From Candidatus Poribacteria bacterium (GTDB taxonomy: Bacteria; Poribacteria; WGA-4E; WGA-3G), in assembly GCA_028824685.1 (NCBI GenBank), contig JAPPCZ010000006.1, forward strand, positions 1-33,696: a DNA stretch of 33,696 nucleotides. The letters are read 5' to 3'. Under the pieces are notes generated by a model. The model was not told where the DNA came from. It saw nothing but the letters and a program-made list of their open reading frames with translations, and searched no databases. Positions 1 through 7,362 of the stretch are shown here, piece after piece. Made by a program: the position numbers and the translations under genes. Position 1 is the stretch's first letter, and every line of letters begins with the position of its first letter.

Positions 1-60
1 CCTACAGGATTTTGAAATCGGGCTTTCAAAGCCCTCCAACTATTTATGAGATAGGTTGTA
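1..60. repeat. Partial copy of a dispersed palindromic repeat (right end)
   Basis: These first 60 bases match 32620-32680 almost base for base, with a few substitutions and a 3-4 base indel in the middle. The shared part runs from the CCTACAGGATTTTGAAATCG start to the ATTTATGAGATAGGTTGTA end. This copy has an internal perfect hairpin (GGGCTTT-C-AAAGCCC) that has decayed in the other copy. Its left half is missing because the window starts inside the element. The selA reading frame begins at its right edge. Confidence 0.85.
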
Positions 61-1516
61 CCTATTTACTCTGGATAAAAAATTGACTGTCAAATCAGAC
101 AAGAAAAACTTGCTACGTCAACTCCCTGCGATTGATAAACTCTTGTTGCTACCGGAAATGCAGGAATTGCAAGAATGTTATGCTCGACCACTTGTAACAG
201 AAGTTCTACGGTCAGTAGTCGCTGATATTCGAGACCAAATCCTGCAGGGTAATATTAAACTGAAATTGCCCAAACCAGAGGAGTATGCCATATTAGCACG
301 CCAATGGATAGAAGAAAAAACACGTTCTCCGCTGCGTGCTATCGTGAATGCGACTGGAACTGTAACTCACACAAATCTTGGTCGTGCGCTGTTATCCTCT
401 TCTGCATGTGAGAGCCTTCAAAATGCTGCACAGAATTATGTTAATTTGGAGTACGACTTAGAAACAGGCAAGCGCGGGCATAGAGATCGAATTACCGAAC
501 CACTCCTACAACAATTAACCGGATGTGAAGCATCAACTGTCGTAAATAACAATGCAGCTGCAGTTTTAATTGCCTTACAAACCGTAGCGAAAGGAAGGGA
601 AGTAATCGTATCACGCGGTGAGTTGATTGAGATTGGCGGTGCTTTTCGTATCCCTGATGTGATGACAGCGAGTGGGGCTATTCTCAGAGAGGTAGGCACG
701 ACAAACCGAACACATCTCCGAGATTATGCTGAAGCGATAAACGAAAACACGGCGCTTATATTAAAGGTTCATCCGAGTAATTATAAGGTTGTCGGTTTTA
801 CCACAACACCAGAGATGCAAGAATTGACTGAACTCGGCACAGAACACGGCATTCCAACAATGGAGGATTTAGGTAGTGGTGCACTGGTTGACCTTTCTAC
901 ATACCGATTACCTCATGAACCCGTTGTTGCTGACAAAATTGAGGATGGCGTTGATATTGTAACTTTTAGTGGGGATAAGTTGCTGGGCGGACCACAGGCA
1001 GGTATTATCGTAGGAAAAGCGGAATGGATTCTGCAAATTCGTAAAAATCCGTTGATGCGTGCGTTGCGCGTAGATAAACTGACCATCGCAGCATTGTCTG
1101 CAACACTGTTAACTTACTTAAATCCTGATGCCTTGCTAACACAATTGCCAATGCTCCACCGATATACCCGTTCAATTGATGAACTGCACGGGATTGCTAA
1201 GGAAATCGTTGACAGACTTAAGACAATTTTCGGAGAAACTATTACGGTTGAGATTACCGATACACATTCACAAATAGGAAGCGGGTCACTTCCTGTTGAA
1301 ACACTACCAAGTGTGGCTGTGGTGCTTAATCCTTTAGAGATTTCTGCTGAAAAACTGGCTGAACATTTCAGACGAGGAAGCGTCCCTATCATTGGGCGGA
1401 TAGAAAATGACCTGTTGTGGTTTGATGTGCGAACGCTCTACGAAAAAGAACAGAAACAATTGAGTGAAGCAGCGGCAGAAGTTGCCTCAAAATTAGGAGA
1501 GGTCCCTGAAAATTAG
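56..1516 (+). CDS. selA: L-seryl-tRNA(Sec) selenium transferase (selenocysteine synthase)
   Basis: PLP enzyme that converts seryl-tRNA(Sec) to selenocysteinyl-tRNA(Sec) using selenophosphate, in the cytoplasm. The protein is near full family length (about 486 aa). It shows the SelA N-terminal LLRQLPAIDKLL segment, the ATGTVTHTNLGRALL motif, the VNNNAAAVL segment, and the PLP-lysine motif SGDKLLGGPQAG with Lys at about residue 308. There is no in-frame ATG near the N-terminus. Candidate starts are TTG at 56, at the edge of the repeat, or TTG at 83; neither has a good Shine-Dalgarno site, so the start is uncertain. The 3' end overlaps the next gene by 11 bases. No selB, selD, tRNA-Sec or recognisable selenoprotein gene lies in the window, so the Sec machinery must be completed elsewhere. 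Confidence 0.95.
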   Translation: MYLFTLDKKLTVKSDKKNLLRQLPAIDKLLLLPEMQELQECYARPLVTEVLRSVVADIRDQILQGNIKLKLPKPEEYAILARQWIEEKTRSPLRAIVNATGTVTHTNLGRALLSSSACESLQNAAQNYVNLEYDLETGKRGHRDRITEPLLQQLTGCEASTVVNNNAAAVLIALQTVAKGREVIVSRGELIEIGGAFRIPDVMTASGAILREVGTTNRTHLRDYAEAINENTALILKVHPSNYKVVGFTTTPEMQELTELGTEHGIPTMEDLGSGALVDLSTYRLPHEPVVADKIEDGVDIVTFSGDKLLGGPQAGIIVGKAEWILQIRKNPLMRALRVDKLTIAALSATLLTYLNPDALLTQLPMLHRYTRSIDELHGIAKEIVDRLKTIFGETITVEITDTHSQIGSGSLPVETLPSVAVVLNPLEISAEKLAEHFRRGSVPIIGRIENDLLWFDVRTLYEKEQKQLSEAAAEVASKLGEVPEN

Positions 1517-2330
1517 TATCGTATACTTTTTTCTGCTTTCAATCTGTCTCCTTTGTGCATGCACGGAAACTTCTCAAAATACCGTTCCGTCAAAGGAAAT
1601 TACTGAAAAAATTATCTCTCACATTGACGGCGCACAAATGCGACTGATTCCATCTGGTACTTTTCAGATGGGAAATCATATTGAAGGCACAGGAGCCCCT
1701 GATGAGTATCCAGTTCATGAGGTTTATATTGACGCATTTTACATAGATATTCATGAGGTTACAAACGCACGTTACCAGCAGTTCGTATTAGCAACAGGGT
1801 ATCCACCTCCTCCTCTGTGGCACGACCCAAAGTTTAATAAACCTAACGATCCAGTCGTCAACGTGAAATGGAACGATGCGGTTGCTTATGCAAACTGGGC
1901 AAACAAACGGTTGCCAACTGAAGCTGAATGGGAATATGCAGCACGCGGCAATCTCATTGGTAAAAAGTATCCCACCGGTGATATAATTACCCCCGATGAT
2001 GCGAATTTTGGTGGTGTGGGCGGCACAGATAAATGGAAACAAACGGCACCTGTCGGCAGTTTTACGCCTAATGGTTCCGATTTATACGACATGGCAGGAA
2101 ATGTTTGGGAATGGTGTTTTGATGAGTACAACGGTGAATTCTATGAGATGTCTCCACCCAAAAACCCGCGCTTCGGTAGAGAATTCGCGCCTGACAATGA
2201 AAACTTTCGAATTCTACGCGGCGGCGGATGGGGTGGAAGTCCTGACGATCTGCGTGTTGCTGACAGATGGTATCATCTAACGACAGGAAGTACCATCGGT
2301 TTTCGCTGTGTCAAGGATGTGGATGAATAA
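1506..2330 (+). CDS. FGE-sulfatase/SUMF1-fold lipoprotein, catalytic cysteines absent
   Basis: The formylglycine-generating-enzyme fold is clear: RLIPSGTFQMG, then P-V-H-E-V-Y-I-D-A-F, EVTNARYQQFV, RLPTEAEWEYAARG, NVWEWCFDEYN, RILRGGGWGG and final GFRCVKDV. The first in-frame ATG is at 1638 and would start directly in this domain. The frame is open upstream, and CTG at 1506 sits 6 bases after AGGAG (1495-1499). It begins a textbook lipoprotein signal (M-K-I-S-I-V-Y-F-F-L-L then L-C-A-C, lipid cysteine at residue 19). I therefore place the start at 1506 (274 aa), overlapping selA by 11 bases. True FGEs carry two cysteines after the RGGSW motif; here that stretch reads GGSPDDLRVADR with none. 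It is therefore probably not a sulfatase-activating enzyme but a related binding or ligand-recognition protein on the periplasmic side of a membrane. The function is unknown. Confidence 0.85.
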   Translation: MKISIVYFFLLSICLLCACTETSQNTVPSKEITEKIISHIDGAQMRLIPSGTFQMGNHIEGTGAPDEYPVHEVYIDAFYIDIHEVTNARYQQFVLATGYPPPPLWHDPKFNKPNDPVVNVKWNDAVAYANWANKRLPTEAEWEYAARGNLIGKKYPTGDIITPDDANFGGVGGTDKWKQTAPVGSFTPNGSDLYDMAGNVWEWCFDEYNGEFYEMSPPKNPRFGREFAPDNENFRILRGGGWGGSPDDLRVADRWYHLTTGSTIGFRCVKDVDE

Positions 2331-2441
2331 GCATTGCATCATTCTTTTTTTTACTCCCACGCGGTAGCAATGGCTCTCTCCTCAAGTTAGGTTGAGTTAT
2401 CTTCTTTCTACGGTATGGTTACCTGCCTCTCTTTTTTGTTA

Positions 2442-2470
2442 TTGATATTCTCTACCCTCAGTTTTATATC
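2442..2470 (+). promoter_or_regulatory. Possible sigma70-type promoter of the corrinoid operon
   Basis: TTGATA (2442-2447), 17 bases, then TATATC (2465-2470), upstream of the corrinoid-protein gene. The -35 is 5/6 and the -10 is 4/6 to consensus. The predicted leader is about 60 bases and ends in a strong AAGGAGG at 2517-2523. The rest of the 2331-2535 gap shows only a weak 5-bp stem (CTCAA 2381-2385 / TTGAG 2392-2396). I see no B12-box motif of a cobalamin riboswitch. Confidence 0.25.
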
Positions 2471-2535
2471 CCAATTTATTTGCCATTTTTCCTTCGGTGT
2501 GGTATCCTATATCTTCAAGGAGGAATACGAAACCT

Positions 2536-3294
2536 GTGGCATCAATTAATGATATTGCGAACGAATTTGTCCGAGAAGAAATTGAAGAATATCTTGAACG
2601 CCCCGATGAGATTGAGTTTTTCATTGAGATGTTCACGCAAGCAACGCCTGAGATGCAGGACATTGCCGCTGCACTTATTGATGGCGACCATCACACCGTT
2701 GACGAGTTAACAGAAGAAGCATTGGAAGAAGGCACTGAAGCATTGGAAATTATGGACGATGGGCTAATCTCAGGGATGGGTATTGTCGGCATTAAGTTTC
2801 GTGAGAACTTTATCTTTGTCCCCGAAGTCCTTGCATGTGCAAGAGCAATGAAAGCAGGCATGGCACATATTGAACCTATCCTCTCCGATTCGGGAATTGA
2901 ACCTGTCGGCACAGTAATTATGGGGACTGTTAAAGGTGACCTACATGATATTGGCAAAAATTTGTGTATTATGATGCTGCGAGGGGCAGGATTTGTTGTC
3001 CACGATTTGGGCGTGGATACCTCCGAAGACGAATTTATTGAGGCAGTGGAAGAATACGAAGCACCTATCTTAGGCATGTCCGCACTGCTAACGACAACGA
3101 TGCCAAATATGGGCAAAACAATTGATGCATTTATTGACGAAGACATACGTGAAGAAGTGAAGATTATGGTTGGCGGTGCCCCTGTTACGCAGATATTCGC
3201 TGATGACATGGGTGCTGATGGATACGGTAAGGATGCCTTGGCGTGTGTAGCATTAGCCAAACACTTTCTTGAAGAAACTGACGAAGAATGGTAA
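2536..3294 (+). CDS. Corrinoid (B12)-binding methyl carrier protein, MtbC/MetH-module type
   Basis: Stand-alone cobalamin protein that carries a methyl group on cobalt between two methyltransferase partners. Residues 1 to about 100 form the helical cap module (FRENFIFVPEVLACARAMKAG). The rest is the Rossmann-like B12 domain with the base-off signature GDLHDIGKN (lower-ligand His137), then G-x-S-A-L-L-T-T-T (LGMSALLTTTMPNM) and VGGAPVT. I chose GTG at 2536 because AAGGAGG ends at 2523 and there is no in-frame ATG; spacing is slightly long (12 bases). Length 252 aa, typical for MtbC/MttC-like carriers. It is followed 18 bases later by its probable reactivator and then by a homocysteine methyltransferase. 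Together they suggest methyl transfer to homocysteine. The methyl-donor enzyme, for example a pterin-binding or MttB-like protein, is not in the window. Confidence 0.93.
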   Translation: MASINDIANEFVREEIEEYLERPDEIEFFIEMFTQATPEMQDIAAALIDGDHHTVDELTEEALEEGTEALEIMDDGLISGMGIVGIKFRENFIFVPEVLACARAMKAGMAHIEPILSDSGIEPVGTVIMGTVKGDLHDIGKNLCIMMLRGAGFVVHDLGVDTSEDEFIEAVEEYEAPILGMSALLTTTMPNMGKTIDAFIDEDIREEVKIMVGGAPVTQIFADDMGADGYGKDALACVALAKHFLEETDEEW

Positions 3295-3312
3295 TTCTTC
3301 GTTGTATTTTAT

Positions 3313-5223
3313 ATGAAGAAAATAGATAAAACAGAATACGAAAAACGACTCAATAAAATTACACAGATTTTTGAAGAACTGGTCGTTCACGCAGACGAGC
3401 AGTCAACCTACCGTTGTCCCTACAAAAATCGGTTTGACCACTGCACAGCGAAATTCGGTTGTCGAAACCAGCGCAAAATTGATGAAGGCACTGGACTCCT
3501 ATGCGTTGGAGATGATAAATTAGATTATCGCAGCGCTTGGGAAATAGATGAATCCGAAGAACCAACACAGTCGCACGAGAAAGCAAAAGGCACAATTACG
3601 TGTGATGGTAAAGTCTATCAACTCTCTCCCGGGAAGACTGTCTTTGATTACGCTGACGATTTAGCTGTGCAAGTTCCTACCTCCTGCTTTCGAACAGGGC
3701 AATGCCACGAGTGTATCGTTGAGATCAAACAAGGTATGGACAACCTCCGCCCACGCAACGAAGCAGAGGCATTCCTCCGAGACAATTACCGCCTTGCTTG
3801 CCAAGCCATGGTCCTGAATATAGACGAACATATTGAATTCACACCGCTACGGCGCACACCGAAGATTCTAACACATATCGGCATAGAAGACGATACTCCT
3901 AAATCACATGATCCGTTGGTCACACATCGTGACGGAATAGTTTATTACAACAATGAACCTATTGACCGGTTTCGGGGGCATATTTATGGGCTTGCTTTAG
4001 ACATCGGCACAACCACTGTGGTGGCAAATCTGGTGGATTTTGAAAGTGGTGAGACGGTTTCAGTCAGTTCCTTTGAAAACCCACAACGTTTCGGTGGAAG
4101 CGACATCATGCACCGAATTTCCTATGATGGTGAATTTGAGGGTGAGTTGCGTAAATCGCTTATCGCAGCGTTGAACACTCAAATCATGGAAATGTGTGAA
4201 AGGCACGATTTTGTTCGGCAGGAAATTTACGAAATCGTTGTTGCTGGCAACACAACAATGCGCGATATTTTGTTCAGACAGGATGTCCAGAGTATTGGAC
4301 AGAAACCGTATAAATCTGTGATTGAGCATGAATATCGTGAAGGCATCCGTTCTACGACATCACTAACTGAAAAATCCCGTCGACTCGGCATCCGTTCCAA
4401 TCCAAAGGCGATGGTATATAGTTTGCCGTTGGTTGCCAGTCACGTCGGTGCAGATGTCGCAGCAGATTTGGTTTCCATTGACATGCAATCCCAAGACGAA
4501 GTTGTTATGTTAGTTGATGTCGGCACAAATACCGAAGTCGTTGTTGGGAACGCAAAGCGGATGGTTGCAGCATCGTGTCCAGCCGGTCCTGCATTTGAAG
4601 GTGGTGGTATAGAATACGGAATGCCTGCCTATCCGGGCGCGATTGAATCGGTGAAATGGGTTGACGGTAAGATTGACTATGAGACAATTGATGGAGAAAA
4701 ACCGCAGGGATTATGCGGTTCAGGGCTTATTTCTCTGCTTGCTGAACTACTTCGGCACAATCAGATGAGCGCAAAAGGCGTTTTTGCTGATAGAAAACAG
4801 CGAGTAATGCCGCTTTTACCTGAACACGGTATTACCTTTTCACGCGATGACGCGAGCAACTTAGCACAAGCAAAGGCAGCAAACTATTGTGGGCAATATA
4901 TTGTACTTCGTCATTTCGGTTGTTCCCCGCAAGAGATCACAAAACTCTATTTAGCAGGTGGATTTGCCAACTATGTAAACCTGCAGGATGCTATTGACAT
5001 AGGTTTTCTCGCACCTGTGCCTCAAGATCGGATTGTCAAAATTGGAAACGCAGCAGTTGGCGGTGCGAAAGCGGTTCTGCTTTCAAAAGAAAAACGTGCA
5101 AATATAGAAGAATTCGTCCAAAACATTGAACATATTGAACTTGAAACAACCTCGGATTTCTTTGAGATATTCGTTGAAGGGTGTCAATTCAAGCCGATGT
5201 CTATGGATATGACGAAGACGTAA
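3313..5223 (+). CDS. Reductive activator of corrinoid enzymes (2Fe-2S plus ASKHA ATPase, DUF4445)
   Basis: RACE/RamA-like protein: it uses ATP hydrolysis to drive an electron from an iron-sulfur cluster to inactive Co(II) corrinoid and restore active Co(I). In order: an N-terminal Cys-containing segment ([17 protein letters not shown]); a plant-type [2Fe-2S] ferredoxin domain at about 93-180 with ligands Cys125-X5-Cys131-X2-Cys134 and Cys163; and a C-terminal ASKHA-fold ATPase with phosphate motifs [12 protein letters not shown] (Asp230) and [13 protein letters not shown] (Asp402) plus LAGGFANYV near the end. Length 636 aa is usual for this family. It starts at ATG 3313, 18 bases after the corrinoid-protein gene and without a clear Shine-Dalgarno site, suggesting translational coupling. 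The context says its substrate is the upstream corrinoid protein. Confidence 0.93.
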   Translation: MKKIDKTEYEKRLNKITQIFEELVVHADEQSTYRCPYKNRFDHCTAKFGCRNQRKIDEGTGLLCVGDDKLDYRSAWEIDESEEPTQSHEKAKGTITCDGKVYQLSPGKTVFDYADDLAVQVPTSCFRTGQCHECIVEIKQGMDNLRPRNEAEAFLRDNYRLACQAMVLNIDEHIEFTPLRRTPKILTHIGIEDDTPKSHDPLVTHRDGIVYYNNEPIDRFRGHIYGLALDIGTTTVVANLVDFESGETVSVSSFENPQRFGGSDIMHRISYDGEFEGELRKSLIAALNTQIMEMCERHDFVRQEIYEIVVAGNTTMRDILFRQDVQSIGQKPYKSVIEHEYREGIRSTTSLTEKSRRLGIRSNPKAMVYSLPLVASHVGADVAADLVSIDMQSQDEVVMLVDVGTNTEVVVGNAKRMVAASCPAGPAFEGGGIEYGMPAYPGAIESVKWVDGKIDYETIDGEKPQGLCGSGLISLLAELLRHNQMSAKGVFADRKQRVMPLLPEHGITFSRDDASNLAQAKAANYCGQYIVLRHFGCSPQEITKLYLAGGFANYVNLQDAIDIGFLAPVPQDRIVKIGNAAVGGAKAVLLSKEKRANIEEFVQNIEHIELETTSDFFEIFVEGCQFKPMSMDMTKT

Positions 5224-5241
5224 GGAGAAAACAAATAAAGC

Positions 5242-6243
5242 GTGAAAACTTTTCGCGAACGTTTAAAATCTGATATACCGATACTATATGATGGCGGATT
5301 TGGGTCACAACTATTTGCTCGCGATATTGAACTTGCCAATAGTGCGCTTGCAAACGAATTGCATTCTGCTGATGTTGTTGATATTCATTCAGACTATATC
5401 AGCGTTGGTGCTGAAGCAATCGGCACAAATACATTTGTCGTTTCACCACTTCACCTGGAAATGGCAGGGCAAGATAAATCGGATGCCCAACGACTCACAC
5501 GACTTGGTGTTCAGCATGCAAAGGCTGCAGTTGCAGAAAGTGAAAAACAGGTTTACATTGCTGGTTCTGTTGGTCCTTCACCAGGTGCCATTGAAGCGGA
5601 CAGCGGCGACACAACATTTGGCATTGCAAATGATAAAGTTCGGGAAGCACATAAACTTGTTATCCACACACTTGCAGAAGCAGGCGTAGATTTCCTCTGT
5701 CTTGAGACGATGTTTTCCGCGAAGGAAGCCGCTATTGCTGTTGATATTGCCCGCGAGACCGAACTGCCTATCGCAGTGAATATGACATATAAATGGACCA
5801 AGGAACGCCGCACAGGCAAAGTGATCTATAAAACCGATTGGGGACATTCTGCTTTAGATTTGCTTCAGATCCTTGCCAATGGTGAGTTTTCAAAAGGGGA
5901 CTCACTTTTAGATTATGTTGATATTATCGGTCTAAACTGCGGCGCAGAATCAAAGCGAACGGAGCATTCGGGAATGCCGTACGCTATCACCGGAACTGAA
6001 CAATTACAGGCTGCATTGACGGAGATAAGCATTAACGGCAAACGAATGATGGCATACCCAAACGCTGGAATGCCCGAACTTAATGAGAATTATGAAACTG
6101 TCTATACACAAACATCAACAGAGATGGCAGGTTATGTTCCCCAGCTCATAGAAGCGGGAGCTTACTTAATCGGTGGTTGTTGTGGTACTACACCTGCACA
6201 TATAAAGGCTTTCCGTGAGGCGATTGATGCGAACACGCGTTAA
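5242..6243 (+). CDS. Homocysteine S-methyltransferase (zinc, MetH N-domain/BHMT type)
   Basis: Single-domain homocysteine-binding module of the MetH/BHMT/MmuM family. Seen: the N-terminal LYDGGFGSQLFARD, GTNTFVVSP and GSVGPSP motifs, and all three zinc cysteines: NCG (Cys233) and the C-terminal GGCCGTTPAHI pair (Cys313, Cys314). With zinc bound it activates homocysteine thiolate to take a methyl group, giving methionine. GTG at 5242 is the start because an in-frame TAA lies at 5236; AGGAG is 15 bases upstream. At 333 aa it lacks the B12 and SAM-activation domains of full MetH. These functions are supplied by the two genes directly upstream, so methylcob(III)alamin on the stand-alone carrier is the likely donor. 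An alternative is an S-methylmethionine or betaine donor as in MmuM/BHMT. Confidence 0.93.
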   Translation: MKTFRERLKSDIPILYDGGFGSQLFARDIELANSALANELHSADVVDIHSDYISVGAEAIGTNTFVVSPLHLEMAGQDKSDAQRLTRLGVQHAKAAVAESEKQVYIAGSVGPSPGAIEADSGDTTFGIANDKVREAHKLVIHTLAEAGVDFLCLETMFSAKEAAIAVDIARETELPIAVNMTYKWTKERRTGKVIYKTDWGHSALDLLQILANGEFSKGDSLLDYVDIIGLNCGAESKRTEHSGMPYAITGTEQLQAALTEISINGKRMMAYPNAGMPELNENYETVYTQTSTEMAGYVPQLIEAGAYLIGGCCGTTPAHIKAFREAIDANTR

Positions 6244-6874
6244 AATTTGCGGTATCACCAATCTAACAGACGCAGAAACAGCGATTGCAGCAGGCGTGGA
6301 TGCTCTCGGATTTATTTTTGTCCCACAGACACCGCGCTACATCACACCTAAAAATGCATCTGAAATCATCCGAGCGTTACCTCCGTTTGTTACAACAGTT
6401 GGCGTTTTCAGGAATGTTGAACATAAGGAAATTGAAGATATTGTTACAGAAACAGGTATCACATCTGTCCAATTACACGGCACAGAATCACCCGAATTTA
6501 GCGCACAAATATCATTACCTGTCGTTAAGGTATTTGAACTACAAACCAAAGAGGACTTACAATCCTTAGAAGATTACAATGTGAGTGCATTCCTCGTAGA
6601 TAAACCAAAATCCATCTCAGATGGGACGATCAATTTGGAATTGGCACTAAAAGCGCGAAAACACACAAAAAAGCTGATACTTGCAGGCGGTTTAACCCCA
6701 GATAATGTTGCTGAAGCGGTTCGATATGTAAAACCTTACGCAGTTGACGTTGCCAGTGGGGTTGAATCAGAAAAACGTCAAAAAGATCCCGAAAAAATTA
6801 AGGCGTTCATCAGAGCAGTTAGACAAGCTGATGAAGTAGAAACAGAAGATGCAAACAATAACTCTGACCTATAA
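6227..6874 (+). CDS. trpF: Phosphoribosylanthranilate isomerase
   Basis: Tryptophan biosynthesis: Amadori rearrangement of N-(5-phosphoribosyl)anthranilate to CdRP. TIM-barrel signatures are complete: KICGIT with the catalytic Cys8, GVDALGFIFVPQTPRYI, TVGVFRN, VQLHGTES, LAGGLTPDNV and the final VDVASGVE with the catalytic Asp. ATG at 6227 gives the usual MRTRVKICG start and follows GAGG by 6 bases; GTG at 6215 is an alternative. It overlaps the homocysteine methyltransferase gene by 17 bases and the next gene by 26 bases, so it is translationally coupled inside a methionine/B12 operon. No other classical trp gene adjoins it. A divergent TrpD-like gene lies far away at 23820-25274. Confidence 0.97.
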   Translation: MRTRVKICGITNLTDAETAIAAGVDALGFIFVPQTPRYITPKNASEIIRALPPFVTTVGVFRNVEHKEIEDIVTETGITSVQLHGTESPEFSAQISLPVVKVFELQTKEDLQSLEDYNVSAFLVDKPKSISDGTINLELALKARKHTKKLILAGGLTPDNVAEAVRYVKPYAVDVASGVESEKRQKDPEKIKAFIRAVRQADEVETEDANNNSDL

Positions 6875-7361
6875 AAGACTGCCAGATCGGATTAATTATT
6901 TTCAGCAGCAACTGCTTTATGAAGATGAAGACGTTATTGTAACATCTCAACGGGTAAAACCTTCTTCTCCAATCGTTCTGAACGGTGAGACAGTATTAGG
7001 GGATAACTTCACAGCAGTTTGGTTTGTATTTACAGGGCTATGGTATGATATTGGCAAAATCTACAACCTTAACAACGAATGGACAGGATATTATTGCGAT
7101 ATTATGAAACCCGTTAAGCGGAGTCCAGATCAATTCGAAATTGTTGACTTATTTCTTGATTTGTGGGTAACCCCTAATGGTAATTATGAAATTCAAGATG
7201 AAGACGAGTTTGAAACTGCGCTGGAAGAAGGTATTATTGCCACCGAATTAGCAGAAAAAGCGCGGAATGCATTAGACGACTTAATCGGTGAAGTAGTGTC
7301 AGGAAAATTTCCACCCGAATTTGTAAAAAATTTCGGATCTCAAAAACAATTGGAGATTTGA
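6849..7361 (+). CDS. DUF402-family protein (possible nucleoside di/triphosphatase)
   Basis: 170 aa with the DUF402/FomD-like beta-barrel pattern: an N-terminal beta-rich part (WFVFTGLWYDIGKIY, WTGYYCDI), then the family hallmark DLFLDLWVTPNGNYEIQDED followed by a helical tail (FETALEEGIIATELAEKARN). The acidic cluster D-x-x-x-D-x-W plus D-E-D-E matches the metal-binding face of characterised relatives that hydrolyse nucleotides or nucleotidyl-phosphonates. The exact substrate cannot be read from sequence. ATG 6849 lies inside trpF (26-base overlap), and the stop is one base before the DegT start, so it belongs to the same operon. Confidence 0.8.
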   Translation: MQTITLTYKRLPDRINYFQQQLLYEDEDVIVTSQRVKPSSPIVLNGETVLGDNFTAVWFVFTGLWYDIGKIYNLNNEWTGYYCDIMKPVKRSPDQFEIVDLFLDLWVTPNGNYEIQDEDEFETALEEGIIATELAEKARNALDDLIGEVVSGKFPPEFVKNFGSQKQLEI

Positions 7362-7362
7362 C

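Noticed and set aside
2331..2535. Cobalamin riboswitch before the corrinoid operon
   Set aside because: No B12-box-like conserved sequence or multi-stem pattern is visible; only a 5-bp stem and a possible promoter.
2691..3260. 189-codon minus-strand frame over the corrinoid-protein gene
   Set aside because: Ser/Ile-rich shadow of a well-supported coding region with all B12-binding motifs on the plus strand.
3313..5223. Reading the 636-aa protein as an acetyl-CoA synthase-pathway component
   Set aside because: It resembles the activator of the corrinoid iron-sulfur protein, but no other Wood-Ljungdahl gene is present and the adjacent partners are a methyl carrier and a homocysteine methyltransferase.
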